From the NCBI GenBank assembly GCA_034926605.1, contig JAYFQV010000007.1:1-64000 (forward strand): 64,000 nucleotides of DNA, in the 5' to 3' direction. Made by a program: the position numbers and the translations under genes. Positions 52,146 through 61,427 of the stretch are shown here, piece by piece (position 1 is the first letter of the stretch; each line of letters starts with the position of its first letter). The stretch is from CALXXL01 sp034926605 (lineage in GTDB: Bacteria > Verrucomicrobiota > Lentisphaeria > Victivallales > Victivallaceae). The notes below the pieces were generated by a model. The model was not told the origin of the DNA and searched no databases. It worked only from the letters and a program-made list of their open reading frames with translations.

Positions 52146-53750
52146 ATGGTTGATCTGATCCGCGAAAAGGTGTTCAAAATTCCGGCCGCCATCATAGGGG
52201 GCGATGAAAACGATGCCGCCACCGCCGTTTTTTGCCGCAAGGTGCTGTTCTGGACGCTGCTGATTTGGAGCGTGGTTTGGTTTGCCGCCCCGGCATTGTG
52301 TATAAAAGGATTGTTCTTCGACGTGGTTGAAAACCTCGAATGGGGGCGCTACTACCAGTTCGGCTACGACAAGCATCCGTTCGTTTCGATGTGGATAAGC
52401 CGGTTTGTATACGACCTTACCGGCAGCGCCGGCTGGCCGCTGTATCTCTTGTGCAATATCTCAATAGTACTGGCGGTGGTGTGCGTTTGGCGGGTGGCGT
52501 TGAAATTCCTGTCACCGCTGCGCGCGCTGGCGGCGGCGCTGCTGCTGCTGACTCTCCAGTATTTTTCGTCATGGGCGCTGGAGTTCAATAACGACGTGAT
52601 CGCAATCTCGGTCTGGGCGGCCGCGGTGCTGTTTTTCCATCGCGCGCTGACCGCCCAGCGGCTGGCCGACTGGCTGCTGACCGCCTTGTTCTGTGCACTG
52701 GCGATGCTCACAAAATATTATGCTGCGGTGCTGCTGGCGGCATTCGCATTGGTGGTGTTGTTTACGCCCGAGGGGCGGAGGTCGTTCGCCCGGCCGGGAC
52801 TTTATGCGGCGGCGGCACTTTTTATTCTTCTGGTGCTGCCCAATGTTGTGTGGCTGTTCGAGCACGATTTCTCGCCATTCCTCTATGCTGAGCACGGCGC
52901 CAGGCTGGACGAAGAGCCCAGCGGCTTCTGGCTGCCGCGGCTTATCGGGTTTCTGGACATGTGCGGCGGCGTGGTTCAGCGTTGCGCGCTGCTGATGGTG
53001 GTTTTTGCTCTGTTCTTTGTGAAACCGGCCAAACGGAACGGTGAGCCGCCCGCGCGATTTGAACGGTTTTTCATTTTCAATATGGCGTTCACCCCGCTGC
53101 TGCTGACCTTCCTCATTCCGATTATTTCCGGAGGAATGGTAAAGGATTCCTGGCTGGCCTCCTGCTTCAATTTTGTTCCGGTTTATCTGTTCATGGCGTT
53201 GAACCCGGCGGTAAGCCGGGCGCGGATAAAATGGCTGCTGGCGGCGTTGACGGCGGTTTGCGCAATATATCTCGGCTCGTTTGTTCACTCCAAGCTGTAT
53301 AAGAATCCTTATTCGAACAAGGGCGTGCGCTGCCCTTACGAGGCATATCCGGGCAGGGAAATCGCCGGGCGGCTGGACGGGCTGTGGCGCGGACTTTTCG
53401 GGACTCCGCCGAAATATGTGATTGGTTCCCGTTACACCGGCGCATTCTACGCATTTTACGGGGAGGGCAAACCTCATGCGTTCTACATGGCCGATACTTC
53501 GGCCAGCAACTGGATCGATCCCGCCGCGGTTAAGCGCGACGGCGCACTGATCGTATGGGAGATCACCCCCAAGCGCAAGTCGACCATGGACTTGCCGGAA
53601 TGGCTAGACAATCTTGGTGAGGACCGTGAACGGGTGGAGCGGCTGCCTGACTTGGAATTCGAACGGTTGAGCTATGGATTCACCCGCGGTTCCGGTTCAC
53701 CCCGCCCGGTGATAATAGGGGTGGCGCTGTTGCCGCCGGAGAACGACTAA
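52146..53750 (+). CDS. ArnT-like GT-C glycosyltransferase (lipid-linked sugar to acceptor)
   Basis: 534 residues with about eleven membrane helices. The first periplasmic loop has DVVENLEWGRYYQFGYDKHPFVS, where the acidic residues fit the catalytic loop of PMT/ArnT (GT39/GT83) enzymes. A soluble C-terminal domain (about 410-534) follows the helices. ArnT and FlmK move an amino sugar from undecaprenyl phosphate to lipid A. It begins one base after the deacetylase stop. The acceptor here is not proven. Confidence 0.88.
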   Translation: MVDLIREKVFKIPAAIIGGDENDAATAVFCRKVLFWTLLIWSVVWFAAPALCIKGLFFDVVENLEWGRYYQFGYDKHPFVSMWISRFVYDLTGSAGWPLYLLCNISIVLAVVCVWRVALKFLSPLRALAAALLLLTLQYFSSWALEFNNDVIAISVWAAAVLFFHRALTAQRLADWLLTALFCALAMLTKYYAAVLLAAFALVVLFTPEGRRSFARPGLYAAAALFILLVLPNVVWLFEHDFSPFLYAEHGARLDEEPSGFWLPRLIGFLDMCGGVVQRCALLMVVFALFFVKPAKRNGEPPARFERFFIFNMAFTPLLLTFLIPIISGGMVKDSWLASCFNFVPVYLFMALNPAVSRARIKWLLAALTAVCAIYLGSFVHSKLYKNPYSNKGVRCPYEAYPGREIAGRLDGLWRGLFGTPPKYVIGSRYTGAFYAFYGEGKPHAFYMADTSASNWIDPAAVKRDGALIVWEITPKRKSTMDLPEWLDNLGEDRERVERLPDLEFERLSYGFTRGSGSPRPVIIGVALLPPEND

Positions 53751-54202
53751 ATAGCCTGTGGAGCCGCAATATCCATTTGATAGATTTTGGCCTCGTCAAA
53801 ACCCATTTCCTTTGGAAACTCAAAATTGACGTATCCGGCTGAATCAGGCTTGAATTCCTGCGATACCGTTGCGCGGCCAACCTCGTTGCCGTAGGAGTTC
53901 TTTGCTTTCAGGCGGAGGGTATAGTTGCCCGGAACCTTGGTTATAATATATATTTCAATGGTATTGCCTGATTCAAAATTGCCGTTGCTGCGGGCTACCG
54001 TAAATTCAAACGCCTTGTCGAATGCGTCGGATGTGACAAGGCTGATATTCTGTTTGTCGGCCATTGCGCTTCCGGCACCTTCACCGAATTCCCGCAATGA
54101 GTTGCCTACAGTTTTTCCTGCCTTCTTGGAGACCGACTCGTCGCCGCAGCCGAAAGTCAGAATCATGGCGGCGATCACGGAGATAACAATCATCTGGCGC
54201 AT
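53747..54202 (-). CDS. Lipoprotein of unknown function
   Basis: 151 residues. MRQMIVISVIAAMILTFGC is a lipoprotein signal. After a short serine/glycine/lysine-rich linker the last 100 residues look like one beta-sandwich (YTLRLKAKNSYGNEVGRATVSQ). It resembles small FxLYD/CARDB-type folds but no family is claimed. It follows mreB on the same strand (72 bases between) and its stop overlaps that of the convergent GT-C gene by four bases. Confidence 0.7.
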   Translation of the reverse strand: MRQMIVISVIAAMILTFGCGDESVSKKAGKTVGNSLREFGEGAGSAMADKQNISLVTSDAFDKAFEFTVARSNGNFESGNTIEIYIITKVPGNYTLRLKAKNSYGNEVGRATVSQEFKPDSAGYVNFEFPKEMGFDEAKIYQMDIAAPQAI

Positions 54203-54274
54203 AATAATATTTCTCCCTGTAAATGCGCGAAAATATCTATACGCCCGGCTTCTCCCTTGCTGGCAGGCTGGCAA

Positions 54275-55306
<1,032 letters not shown>

Positions 55307-55430
55307 TCAGTACACTCCAGTGTTGCGAATTTCGAAGTATTTCACGTTTTATTATATAACCTGATTTTCAAAATGCAAGTTTCGGCGCTATATTTAAGGG
55401 AAAAGAGTTGAAAAACAGGATTTTGACAAT

Positions 55431-56492
55431 ATGAAAAAAGATTATTTCCGCCCGGCTGTCGCCGCGATGGCCGGCTATATGCCCGGCGAGCAGCCGGACA
55501 AAAAAGATATGGTGAAACTTAACACCAACGAGAACCCGTACCCGCCGTCTCCGGAGGTCGAAAAGACGCTTCGCAATCTGGACTGCGCCCGGTTGCGCCG
55601 CTATCCGAATTCCACTTCCGACCTCGTCCGCGATGTGGCGGCCGGGCTTAACGGCGCAACCCGGGAAAACATAATCGTCGGCAATGGTTCGGACGATCTT
55701 CTGACCATGATTTTTCGCTCGTTTACCTCGCCGGAGCTGCCGATGGCGTCGATCAATCCGAGCTATACGCTGTATCAGGATCTCGCCGCGATGCAGGAGG
55801 CAAAAGTAATCCTGATCGAGCTTCAGGAGCGTACATTTGCGTTGCCGGCGGATATTCTTGAGCAGGCCAAAGGCGCCAATTTGCTGATGATAGCGCGCCC
55901 GAATTCTCCGACCGGCAACTCTTTCCCGTTCGCCGAGATCGAGAACATCTGCAAAAACTTCGACGGGATGGTGGTGATCGACGAGGCCTACGCCGATTTT
56001 GCCGGAGATACTTGCATGCCGCTGGCGTTGTCCTGCCCGAACGTGATCGTGATGCGTACATTGTCCAAGAGTTATGCCCTTGCCGGCGCCCGCGTCGGCT
56101 ACGCGGTATCCAGCCCGGCGGTGATCGAAGGGCTGATGAAACTGAAGGACTCCTATAATGTCGATGGAATCGCCCAAGCCGTGGCCGCCGCCGCGCTGGG
56201 CGACCGCGCCTATCTTGATGGACGGGTGGCGTCGATCAAAGCTTCCCGTACCAAGCTTGCCGCCGATCTCTCCGGCCTCGGTTTCGAGGTGGTGGACTCC
56301 AGCGCCAACTTCGTATTCGCCCGTCCGCCGCGCGGCGCCGGGCGCGGCTCTTTCGAATTTTTGCGTGATCGCGGGGTGTTCATCCGGTTTTTCGATCGGC
56401 CCCGCACTCGCGAATACGTCCGAATCACCGTGGGCACTCCGGAAGAGATGGACATTCTGACGGGCCTCACCCGGGAATATCTGAAAAAATGA
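55431..56492 (+). CDS. hisC: Histidinol-phosphate aminotransferase
   Basis: 353 residues, class I/II PLP enzyme. It makes histidinol phosphate in histidine synthesis. KLNTNENPYPPSP is the usual opening, YPNSTSDLVRDVAA follows, ARPNSPTGNSF and VIDEAYADFAG hold the cofactor and LSKSYALAGARVGY carries the PLP lysine. It may accept other aromatic substrates. It overlaps the next gene by four bases. No other his gene is in the window. Confidence 0.93.
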   Translation: MKKDYFRPAVAAMAGYMPGEQPDKKDMVKLNTNENPYPPSPEVEKTLRNLDCARLRRYPNSTSDLVRDVAAGLNGATRENIIVGNGSDDLLTMIFRSFTSPELPMASINPSYTLYQDLAAMQEAKVILIELQERTFALPADILEQAKGANLLMIARPNSPTGNSFPFAEIENICKNFDGMVVIDEAYADFAGDTCMPLALSCPNVIVMRTLSKSYALAGARVGYAVSSPAVIEGLMKLKDSYNVDGIAQAVAAAALGDRAYLDGRVASIKASRTKLAADLSGLGFEVVDSSANFVFARPPRGAGRGSFEFLRDRGVFIRFFDRPRTREYVRITVGTPEEMDILTGLTREYLKK

Positions 56493-57379
56493 CCCCCAAC
56501 GTGCGCCAGCCGGCGGTGGCCGGCAGCTTCTATCCGGGATCGCCGGCGCAATTGTCGGCGATGATCGGGGAGATGACTTCGCGTGCGCAAAAAATTGTCG
56601 ACAGACTCGATCTTCCGCCGCGGCGCCCGGCCGCGGTGATCCTGCCGCACGCCGGCTATGTCTACAGCGGCGTGGCGGCGATGGCGGGAATGCTGGCGGC
56701 CGCCGCCCGGTTTCCGGACGTGAAGCGGGCGGTGGTTATCGCGCCCTCGCACCGCATCGGGTTCGACGGTGTCGCGGTCGGCTCCTATACCGGGTTTGCC
56801 ACCCCGATCGGCGATCTGCCTGCCGACCTGGAACGTCAGGAAATACTTGGCAAAGCCTGCGACGGCGGGCTGCTGCATTGTTCAGACCGGGCGTTGGCGG
56901 CCGAGCACGCATTGGAGGTGGAATTGCCGCTGATATTGTCGGTGTTCGGCACGATTCCGGTGCTGGCGGTGGTGACCGGGTCGATACATCCGGCCGGGGC
57001 GCGAAAACTGGCCGCCCGCTTCGCGCCCTTCATCGATGACGAAACGCTGTTCGTGGTCAGCAGTGATTTCACCCATTACGGAGCCGACTTCGGCTATGTG
57101 CCGTTCAGAACCGACATTCCTGAAAATCTCAGCAAGCTCGACCTCGCCGGTGCCGGGCATATCGCGGCGGGCGATCTCGACGGGTTCGGTCGCTTTCTGG
57201 CTTCGACCGGCGCCACCATCTGCGGCGCGGCCGGGATCAAGCTGGCGATGGCCGCGCTGGAGCCCGGCGGCGGCAGTGAAGGCAAAGTGGTCTGTTATAC
57301 CAATTCAGGCATCCTCACCGGCGATTTCTCGCACTGTGTGGGATATTGTTCGATGTTATTATATCAAAAGGAGATGTAA
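56489..57379 (+). CDS. amrB: AmmeMemoRadiSam system protein B (Memo family)
   Basis: 296 residues. RQPAVAGSFYPGSPAQL is the family opening; ILPHAGYVYSGVAA gives a histidine ligand, IAPSHRIGFDGVAV a second, AEHALEVELP and VVSSDFTHYG further conserved residues. Memo proteins fold like class III extradiol dioxygenases; in bacteria they often sit with an AMMECR1 and a radical-SAM protein (system of unclear role). Those partners are not next to it here. It is coupled to hisC (ATGA). Confidence 0.92.
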   Translation: MTPNVRQPAVAGSFYPGSPAQLSAMIGEMTSRAQKIVDRLDLPPRRPAAVILPHAGYVYSGVAAMAGMLAAAARFPDVKRAVVIAPSHRIGFDGVAVGSYTGFATPIGDLPADLERQEILGKACDGGLLHCSDRALAAEHALEVELPLILSVFGTIPVLAVVTGSIHPAGARKLAARFAPFIDDETLFVVSSDFTHYGADFGYVPFRTDIPENLSKLDLAGAGHIAAGDLDGFGRFLASTGATICGAAGIKLAMAALEPGGGSEGKVVCYTNSGILTGDFSHCVGYCSMLLYQKEM

Positions 57380-57383
57380 GAAA

Positions 57384-58319
57384 ATGAAGATTTCCGGCAG
57401 CTGGTTTGAATTCCAGCATCACAACGTGGCTGAGGGAAAATACTGGAATCCGGCGTTCCGCACCATGAAGGCTGCGCAGTGGAACGCGCTGATCGACGAA
57501 ATGGCCGAGTTCGGCCTCGAATACCTGGTGCTGCTTTGTGTGGCTCAGGACGTCAAGACCTACTATCCGTCCTCCCGCTTCGAGTCGTTCGGCATGGCCG
57601 AGGATGATCTGGTGGAGATATTTCTGTCCGCCTGCGATCGCAACAAGATCAAGGTATTCATGCCCAACGACTATTTCGGCAACTGGGTCGATTCTCCCGA
57701 GATGTTCGGGGATCCCAAGGTGATCGAGCGCCGCATATTCGCCACCGAGGAGATTTTCAAGCGTTACAGCCATCATCCCAGCTTCTACGGCTGGTATCTG
57801 CCGAACGAAGCGGCGGCGCTGCCCTACTTCGAAGATGTTTTCATCAAGTACGTCAACGAAAACCGCAAGCTGTTCCGCAGTCTGGCGCCTGAAAAACCGC
57901 TCCTGATCGCGCCCTACGGCACCTGCAAGCTGATCGCCGACGACAAATATTGCCGTCAGCTCGAAGCGATCGATGCCGACATCTTCGCCTATCAGGACGA
58001 AGTCGGCGTGCAGAAGACCACCAGCGACCTTACCCCGAGATTTTATGAGGCGCTCCGCCGTGCTCATGACAAGGTCGGCAATCGCGCGCTGTGGGCCGAT
58101 GTGGAGATGTTTGAATTCGAAGGCCAGGTTTATCACTCCCCGCTGCTGCCGGCCGCGCCGGAGCGCGTGGAAAAGCAGCTTGCCAGCGTTGCTCCGTTCG
58201 TGGACAAGATTCTTATTTATGAGTATCCCGGCATCATCAACAAGCCCGACTCGGCGGCCTATCAGGCTCAGCCCGGTTCCGGCGAGCTTTACAACGCTCT
58301 GATCAAAAATCAGAAGTAA
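57384..58319 (+). CDS. DUF4434-like TIM-barrel protein
   Basis: 311 residues without signal peptide. ISGSWFEFQHHNVAEGKYWN and the repeated barrel strands (YLVLLCVAQDVKTYYPS, KVFMPNDYFGNW, FYGWYLPNEAA) fit the DUF4434 glycoside-hydrolase-like group common in Lentisphaerota and Bacteroidota. NEAA and DVEMFEFEG could hold acidic catalytic residues. AAGGAG is ten bases before the ATG. It is followed after nine bases by a secreted protein of similar style, so both may act on one glycan. Confidence 0.75.
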   Translation: MKISGSWFEFQHHNVAEGKYWNPAFRTMKAAQWNALIDEMAEFGLEYLVLLCVAQDVKTYYPSSRFESFGMAEDDLVEIFLSACDRNKIKVFMPNDYFGNWVDSPEMFGDPKVIERRIFATEEIFKRYSHHPSFYGWYLPNEAAALPYFEDVFIKYVNENRKLFRSLAPEKPLLIAPYGTCKLIADDKYCRQLEAIDADIFAYQDEVGVQKTTSDLTPRFYEALRRAHDKVGNRALWADVEMFEFEGQVYHSPLLPAAPERVEKQLASVAPFVDKILIYEYPGIINKPDSAAYQAQPGSGELYNALIKNQK

Positions 58320-58328
58320 GGAGGCCAG

Positions 58329-60050
58329 ATGAGTCGAAAACTGCTATCCGTTTTGTTGCTGACCGCCTCGCTTTCGCTCGCCGCCGCGGCGGATTCCGAT
58401 TTGATCCGCTGGTGGCCGCGGGTGAAACCCGCCTGCGTGGTTGCGAATCTCGAACAGTTCGCGGTGCTTGAGTTTCGCTCAGAGCTTCAGCTCAAGGGCG
58501 ACGCTACCGTGAAGATCACCTTTCCCGAAGGCGTTAAATACGTCTCCGTCGTGACGGCGTGGGCCAATCCGGACAAGCCTTATGTCTCGGCCTGCCCGCC
58601 TCCAGACGAGAGCGCGTATCCCGAAAAAGTCGAAGCCGACGGCAATCGCGTGACCATGCTGTTCAAGGACGGCAGTTTCGACCGCCCCGGCAAGACTTGG
58701 CTGACTATGGTTATAAACGTCGGCAACCTTGCGCCGGGCGGCGATTATTCCGCTTTGGTGGAGGTGTCCACTGCGTCCGGGCAGTCATATTCGGAGAAGA
58801 TCGCCATGGAAGTGCGCCCGCCGCTTTCCGGCGTGCAGTGCAAGGTGCCGCTGATCATGTGGAACTTCCAGGGGCTTGACGAGCCGTTCATACCGGTTTA
58901 TATGGACGGATTGGTCAAGGCCGGCGTGAACCGGTTCTACGAGATGCGCGAGGAGACGCCCGGCAAGAAGGGCGAGGTTGACTATCAGAAGCAGTTCAAT
59001 ACCGTTCACGGAACCGCCTTTTTCGGTGAGCGGATCGGCAAGTACTTCGAAAAGAACGGCCTGCCGCCGGAACTTGCCGGACGTACCGACATCGTGTTCG
59101 ACAACGCCTGGTTGCTCGAGCACCCGGACGTGATGGAACTTTTCCTGCGCGACTATTACAAGTATCTGATGGACGGCAAGGATTTCAAAGTAATCATCTA
59201 TGATGCCGAGCGCGGCGCGTTCAAGCAGCGCGGCGCCGTGATTGTGGGTGATACCACGCCCTACAGTCTTGCCAAGTTTGGCCGGATGTTCAATATCCCG
59301 GAGGCCGACCTGACTCCCGAGACCATCGTGAAAAAATACAAGAACGAGTGGACTCGTTACTGCTGCGTCCAGTCGATGGAGTTGGCGAAACTCGCCAACA
59401 AGGTCGCCAAGAAATATTATCCCGGCAGTACCTTCGAAGTCTATTCCGGCTACGAGTATGACGCCGCGCCCAATGAAAACCTCACCCGCATGTCTTACGC
59501 GGTGGATTGGAAACTGATGGGCGAGGCCGGGATGGATGCCGCCGGCTGCGGTTACTTCGGCACCCCGGAGGAGATTGCCCACACCGCCGAAGCGGTGAAG
59601 GGCGTTTGTCACATGCTTCCGGCCGAGATGTACATGGAAGGATTCCGGACCGAGGGCGTGCCAATGCCGCGTCTCAAAGTCGAAGAGTTCGCTTTCCGGC
59701 TGATTTCCAGCTATCTGGCTTCCGGCGGCCACGGCGTTCAGCTGTGGTATGGCGCGGTTATGCACGGCGGCGGACTTGCGGCGCTCGACCTTTACACGAA
59801 ATTTGCGAACACCACCTGCGAGTTTCTGAACGGTGCGGCACGGATTGATACCGACGCATTCGTCAGGGTGATGCCAAAGGCGTTTTCCAGTAGCGTGTAT
59901 GTGTTCGAGAAAGCCGGGAAGAAGATGATGATAGTGCTTAACCCGACTGACAAGCCGGCTACGGTTCGATTGAATTTCGAACGTGGATCGGAACTCAAGC
60001 CGCAGCTGCTGAAGCTCGAGCCGTGGAGTTGGAACATCAGCGAATATTGA
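58329..60050 (+). CDS. Secreted glycoside-hydrolase-like protein
   Basis: 573 residues. Signal peptide MSRKLLSVLLLTASLSLAAAA; a beta-rich domain about 20-170; a TIM-barrel-like part about 180-490 (YEMREETPGKKGEVD, EVYSGYEYDAAPNENL, GCGYFGTP, GVQLWYGAVMHGG); then a short beta domain (VRVMPKAFSSSVYVFEKAGKKMMIVLNPT) as at the end of GH42- or GH5-like enzymes. I do not assign a GH family. AAGGAGG precedes the ATG. It ends 14 bases into the convergent gene. Confidence 0.7.
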   Translation: MSRKLLSVLLLTASLSLAAAADSDLIRWWPRVKPACVVANLEQFAVLEFRSELQLKGDATVKITFPEGVKYVSVVTAWANPDKPYVSACPPPDESAYPEKVEADGNRVTMLFKDGSFDRPGKTWLTMVINVGNLAPGGDYSALVEVSTASGQSYSEKIAMEVRPPLSGVQCKVPLIMWNFQGLDEPFIPVYMDGLVKAGVNRFYEMREETPGKKGEVDYQKQFNTVHGTAFFGERIGKYFEKNGLPPELAGRTDIVFDNAWLLEHPDVMELFLRDYYKYLMDGKDFKVIIYDAERGAFKQRGAVIVGDTTPYSLAKFGRMFNIPEADLTPETIVKKYKNEWTRYCCVQSMELAKLANKVAKKYYPGSTFEVYSGYEYDAAPNENLTRMSYAVDWKLMGEAGMDAAGCGYFGTPEEIAHTAEAVKGVCHMLPAEMYMEGFRTEGVPMPRLKVEEFAFRLISSYLASGGHGVQLWYGAVMHGGGLAALDLYTKFANTTCEFLNGAARIDTDAFVRVMPKAFSSSVYVFEKAGKKMMIVLNPTDKPATVRLNFERGSELKPQLLKLEPWSWNISEY

Positions 60051-61377
60051 CGACGGTTCCTGCTGGAATGGCATTGACCCGCCCATAGGGTTTCGGGGCC
60101 TGCCTGCTCAGCGGGAGACGGGATGACGGGTCGTCACAGATGCCGCCGATGTCCAGCGACGGCGGCGGCCCGTTCTCGAAGGCCACGGTAAGAATATTGC
60201 CGTCGGCCTTCGCGTCTTTTACATCCGATCGGTTCAGCATTGCGCGGACGGAATCGGCTCCCAGCCGTTGATCGAATACCAATATGACGGAGTCTCCGGA
60301 AATCGAATGTTTCTTAAGCACCGGCGGCAGCGAATACACTTCGTCGCGCAGGCTGAACTCATAGTATACCGAGTGGTCGAACACTCCGGCCGCCAGCGCA
60401 AGATTTTCCGCCACCCATTCCGGTGAACGGCGCATTTCTGGCAATGAACCGCAGTCACCCTGAAAACTTACTCTTACGCCGGGACACCCTCGTCGCGCAG
60501 CCTCGGCAAAAGGCTGATATTGTAGTATGTAATCCGGCTTGAGTTCGGGAGAGCTCCAGTCCGGCCAGTGGGTCTGCACCATGTGCATGTCCGGCTTTAC
60601 CGCCCGGACCAGCGAAAATGTGTCGCTGCCGTTCCATCGGCGGATCTCGGCCTCGCCGTCCGGGGTGGAGACGCCGAGAGCCCACGAGACCACGGTTACG
60701 CCCGGACACTCGGCGCGAACCCCGTCCATGACATATTTATAGAAGTCATTGATGGTTCGGGTACGGAATGCGAGGTAGCGCTCGAATCTTCCGGTGTCGG
60801 TTTTGAAATAACGGGGGCTGGAATCGTTCAGAAATTCCGGCAGCGGTTCACCGAACGCCTTTTCAAACCCCTTTGAAACATCTCCCATAAGAATTGGCTT
60901 GTAGCGGTCGCCGCGATAGCACGGGTACATCGTTTCAATCATGGCAACGCCGTCGAAATGATACTCTTTCAGCAGGTTGACAACGTAGTTGCGGTACCAG
61001 AGGTTGTATTCCGGGTAGACGTAACCGATGAAGATATGATCCTGTTTCGCTACCGGATTGGTGAACTCCATGCGCCAGTCGCGCCAGTTTGCCGGAAGAT
61101 AGTGGTCGAGCTGTTTCTCGTTCAGATAAACCCAGCTAGGGAAAAGCGTCAGTACCACCCGGATATCATGTGCGTGCAATGCATCGATCAGGTCTCTCCG
61201 GCAGGCCTCCGGCGTGACCGCGAAGTACCATACCTCCTCCACGCCGTTGACCTGCAGTTCCGATGCCACGCTTTCCGGCGAGCGGTTGCGGTAGTAGCCG
61301 AACAGCGGATCGATGTGATACGGTGCGGCTGCCGCAGTCAGTGAGGCCAACAGCAGAATGACGATGCTTTTTTTCAT
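60037..61377 (-). CDS. Secreted TIM-barrel, glycoside-hydrolase-like protein
   Basis: 446 residues with a signal peptide (MKKSIVILLLASLTAAAA). Barrel-like strands: EVWYFAVTPEACRRDLIDALHAHDIRVVLTLFPSWV, DGVAMIETMYP, GVTVVSWALGVS, PDMHMVQTHWPDWSS, CPGVRVSFQGDCG. These resemble hydrolase-like GHL families with a helical barrel and a short C-terminal beta domain. The ATG follows a terminator U-run directly and lacks a ribosome site, which makes its expression puzzling. It converges on the other secreted protein. Confidence 0.7.
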   Translation of the reverse strand: MKKSIVILLLASLTAAAAPYHIDPLFGYYRNRSPESVASELQVNGVEEVWYFAVTPEACRRDLIDALHAHDIRVVLTLFPSWVYLNEKQLDHYLPANWRDWRMEFTNPVAKQDHIFIGYVYPEYNLWYRNYVVNLLKEYHFDGVAMIETMYPCYRGDRYKPILMGDVSKGFEKAFGEPLPEFLNDSSPRYFKTDTGRFERYLAFRTRTINDFYKYVMDGVRAECPGVTVVSWALGVSTPDGEAEIRRWNGSDTFSLVRAVKPDMHMVQTHWPDWSSPELKPDYILQYQPFAEAARRGCPGVRVSFQGDCGSLPEMRRSPEWVAENLALAAGVFDHSVYYEFSLRDEVYSLPPVLKKHSISGDSVILVFDQRLGADSVRAMLNRSDVKDAKADGNILTVAFENGPPPSLDIGGICDDPSSRLPLSRQAPKPYGRVNAIPAGTVVNIR

Positions 61378-61378
61378 G

Positions 61379-61418
61379 AAAAAAAGCCCGGGCCGCGAAA
61401 AATGCGGCCCGGGCCGGG
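61379..61418 (-). terminator. Strong intrinsic terminator of the large repeat-protein gene
   Basis: GCCCGGGCCGC / GCGGCCCGGGC, 11-bp stem with a seven-base A/T-rich loop. On the minus strand it is followed by seven T residues that end one base before the ATG at 61377. Confidence 0.85.
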
Positions 61419-61427
61419 GTTTGGGAT

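Noticed and set aside
58785..60086. 433-residue open frame antisense to the secreted hydrolase-like gene
   Set aside because: Rich in His, Arg and Val as expected for a shadow frame; the plus-strand protein has a signal peptide and a normal composition.
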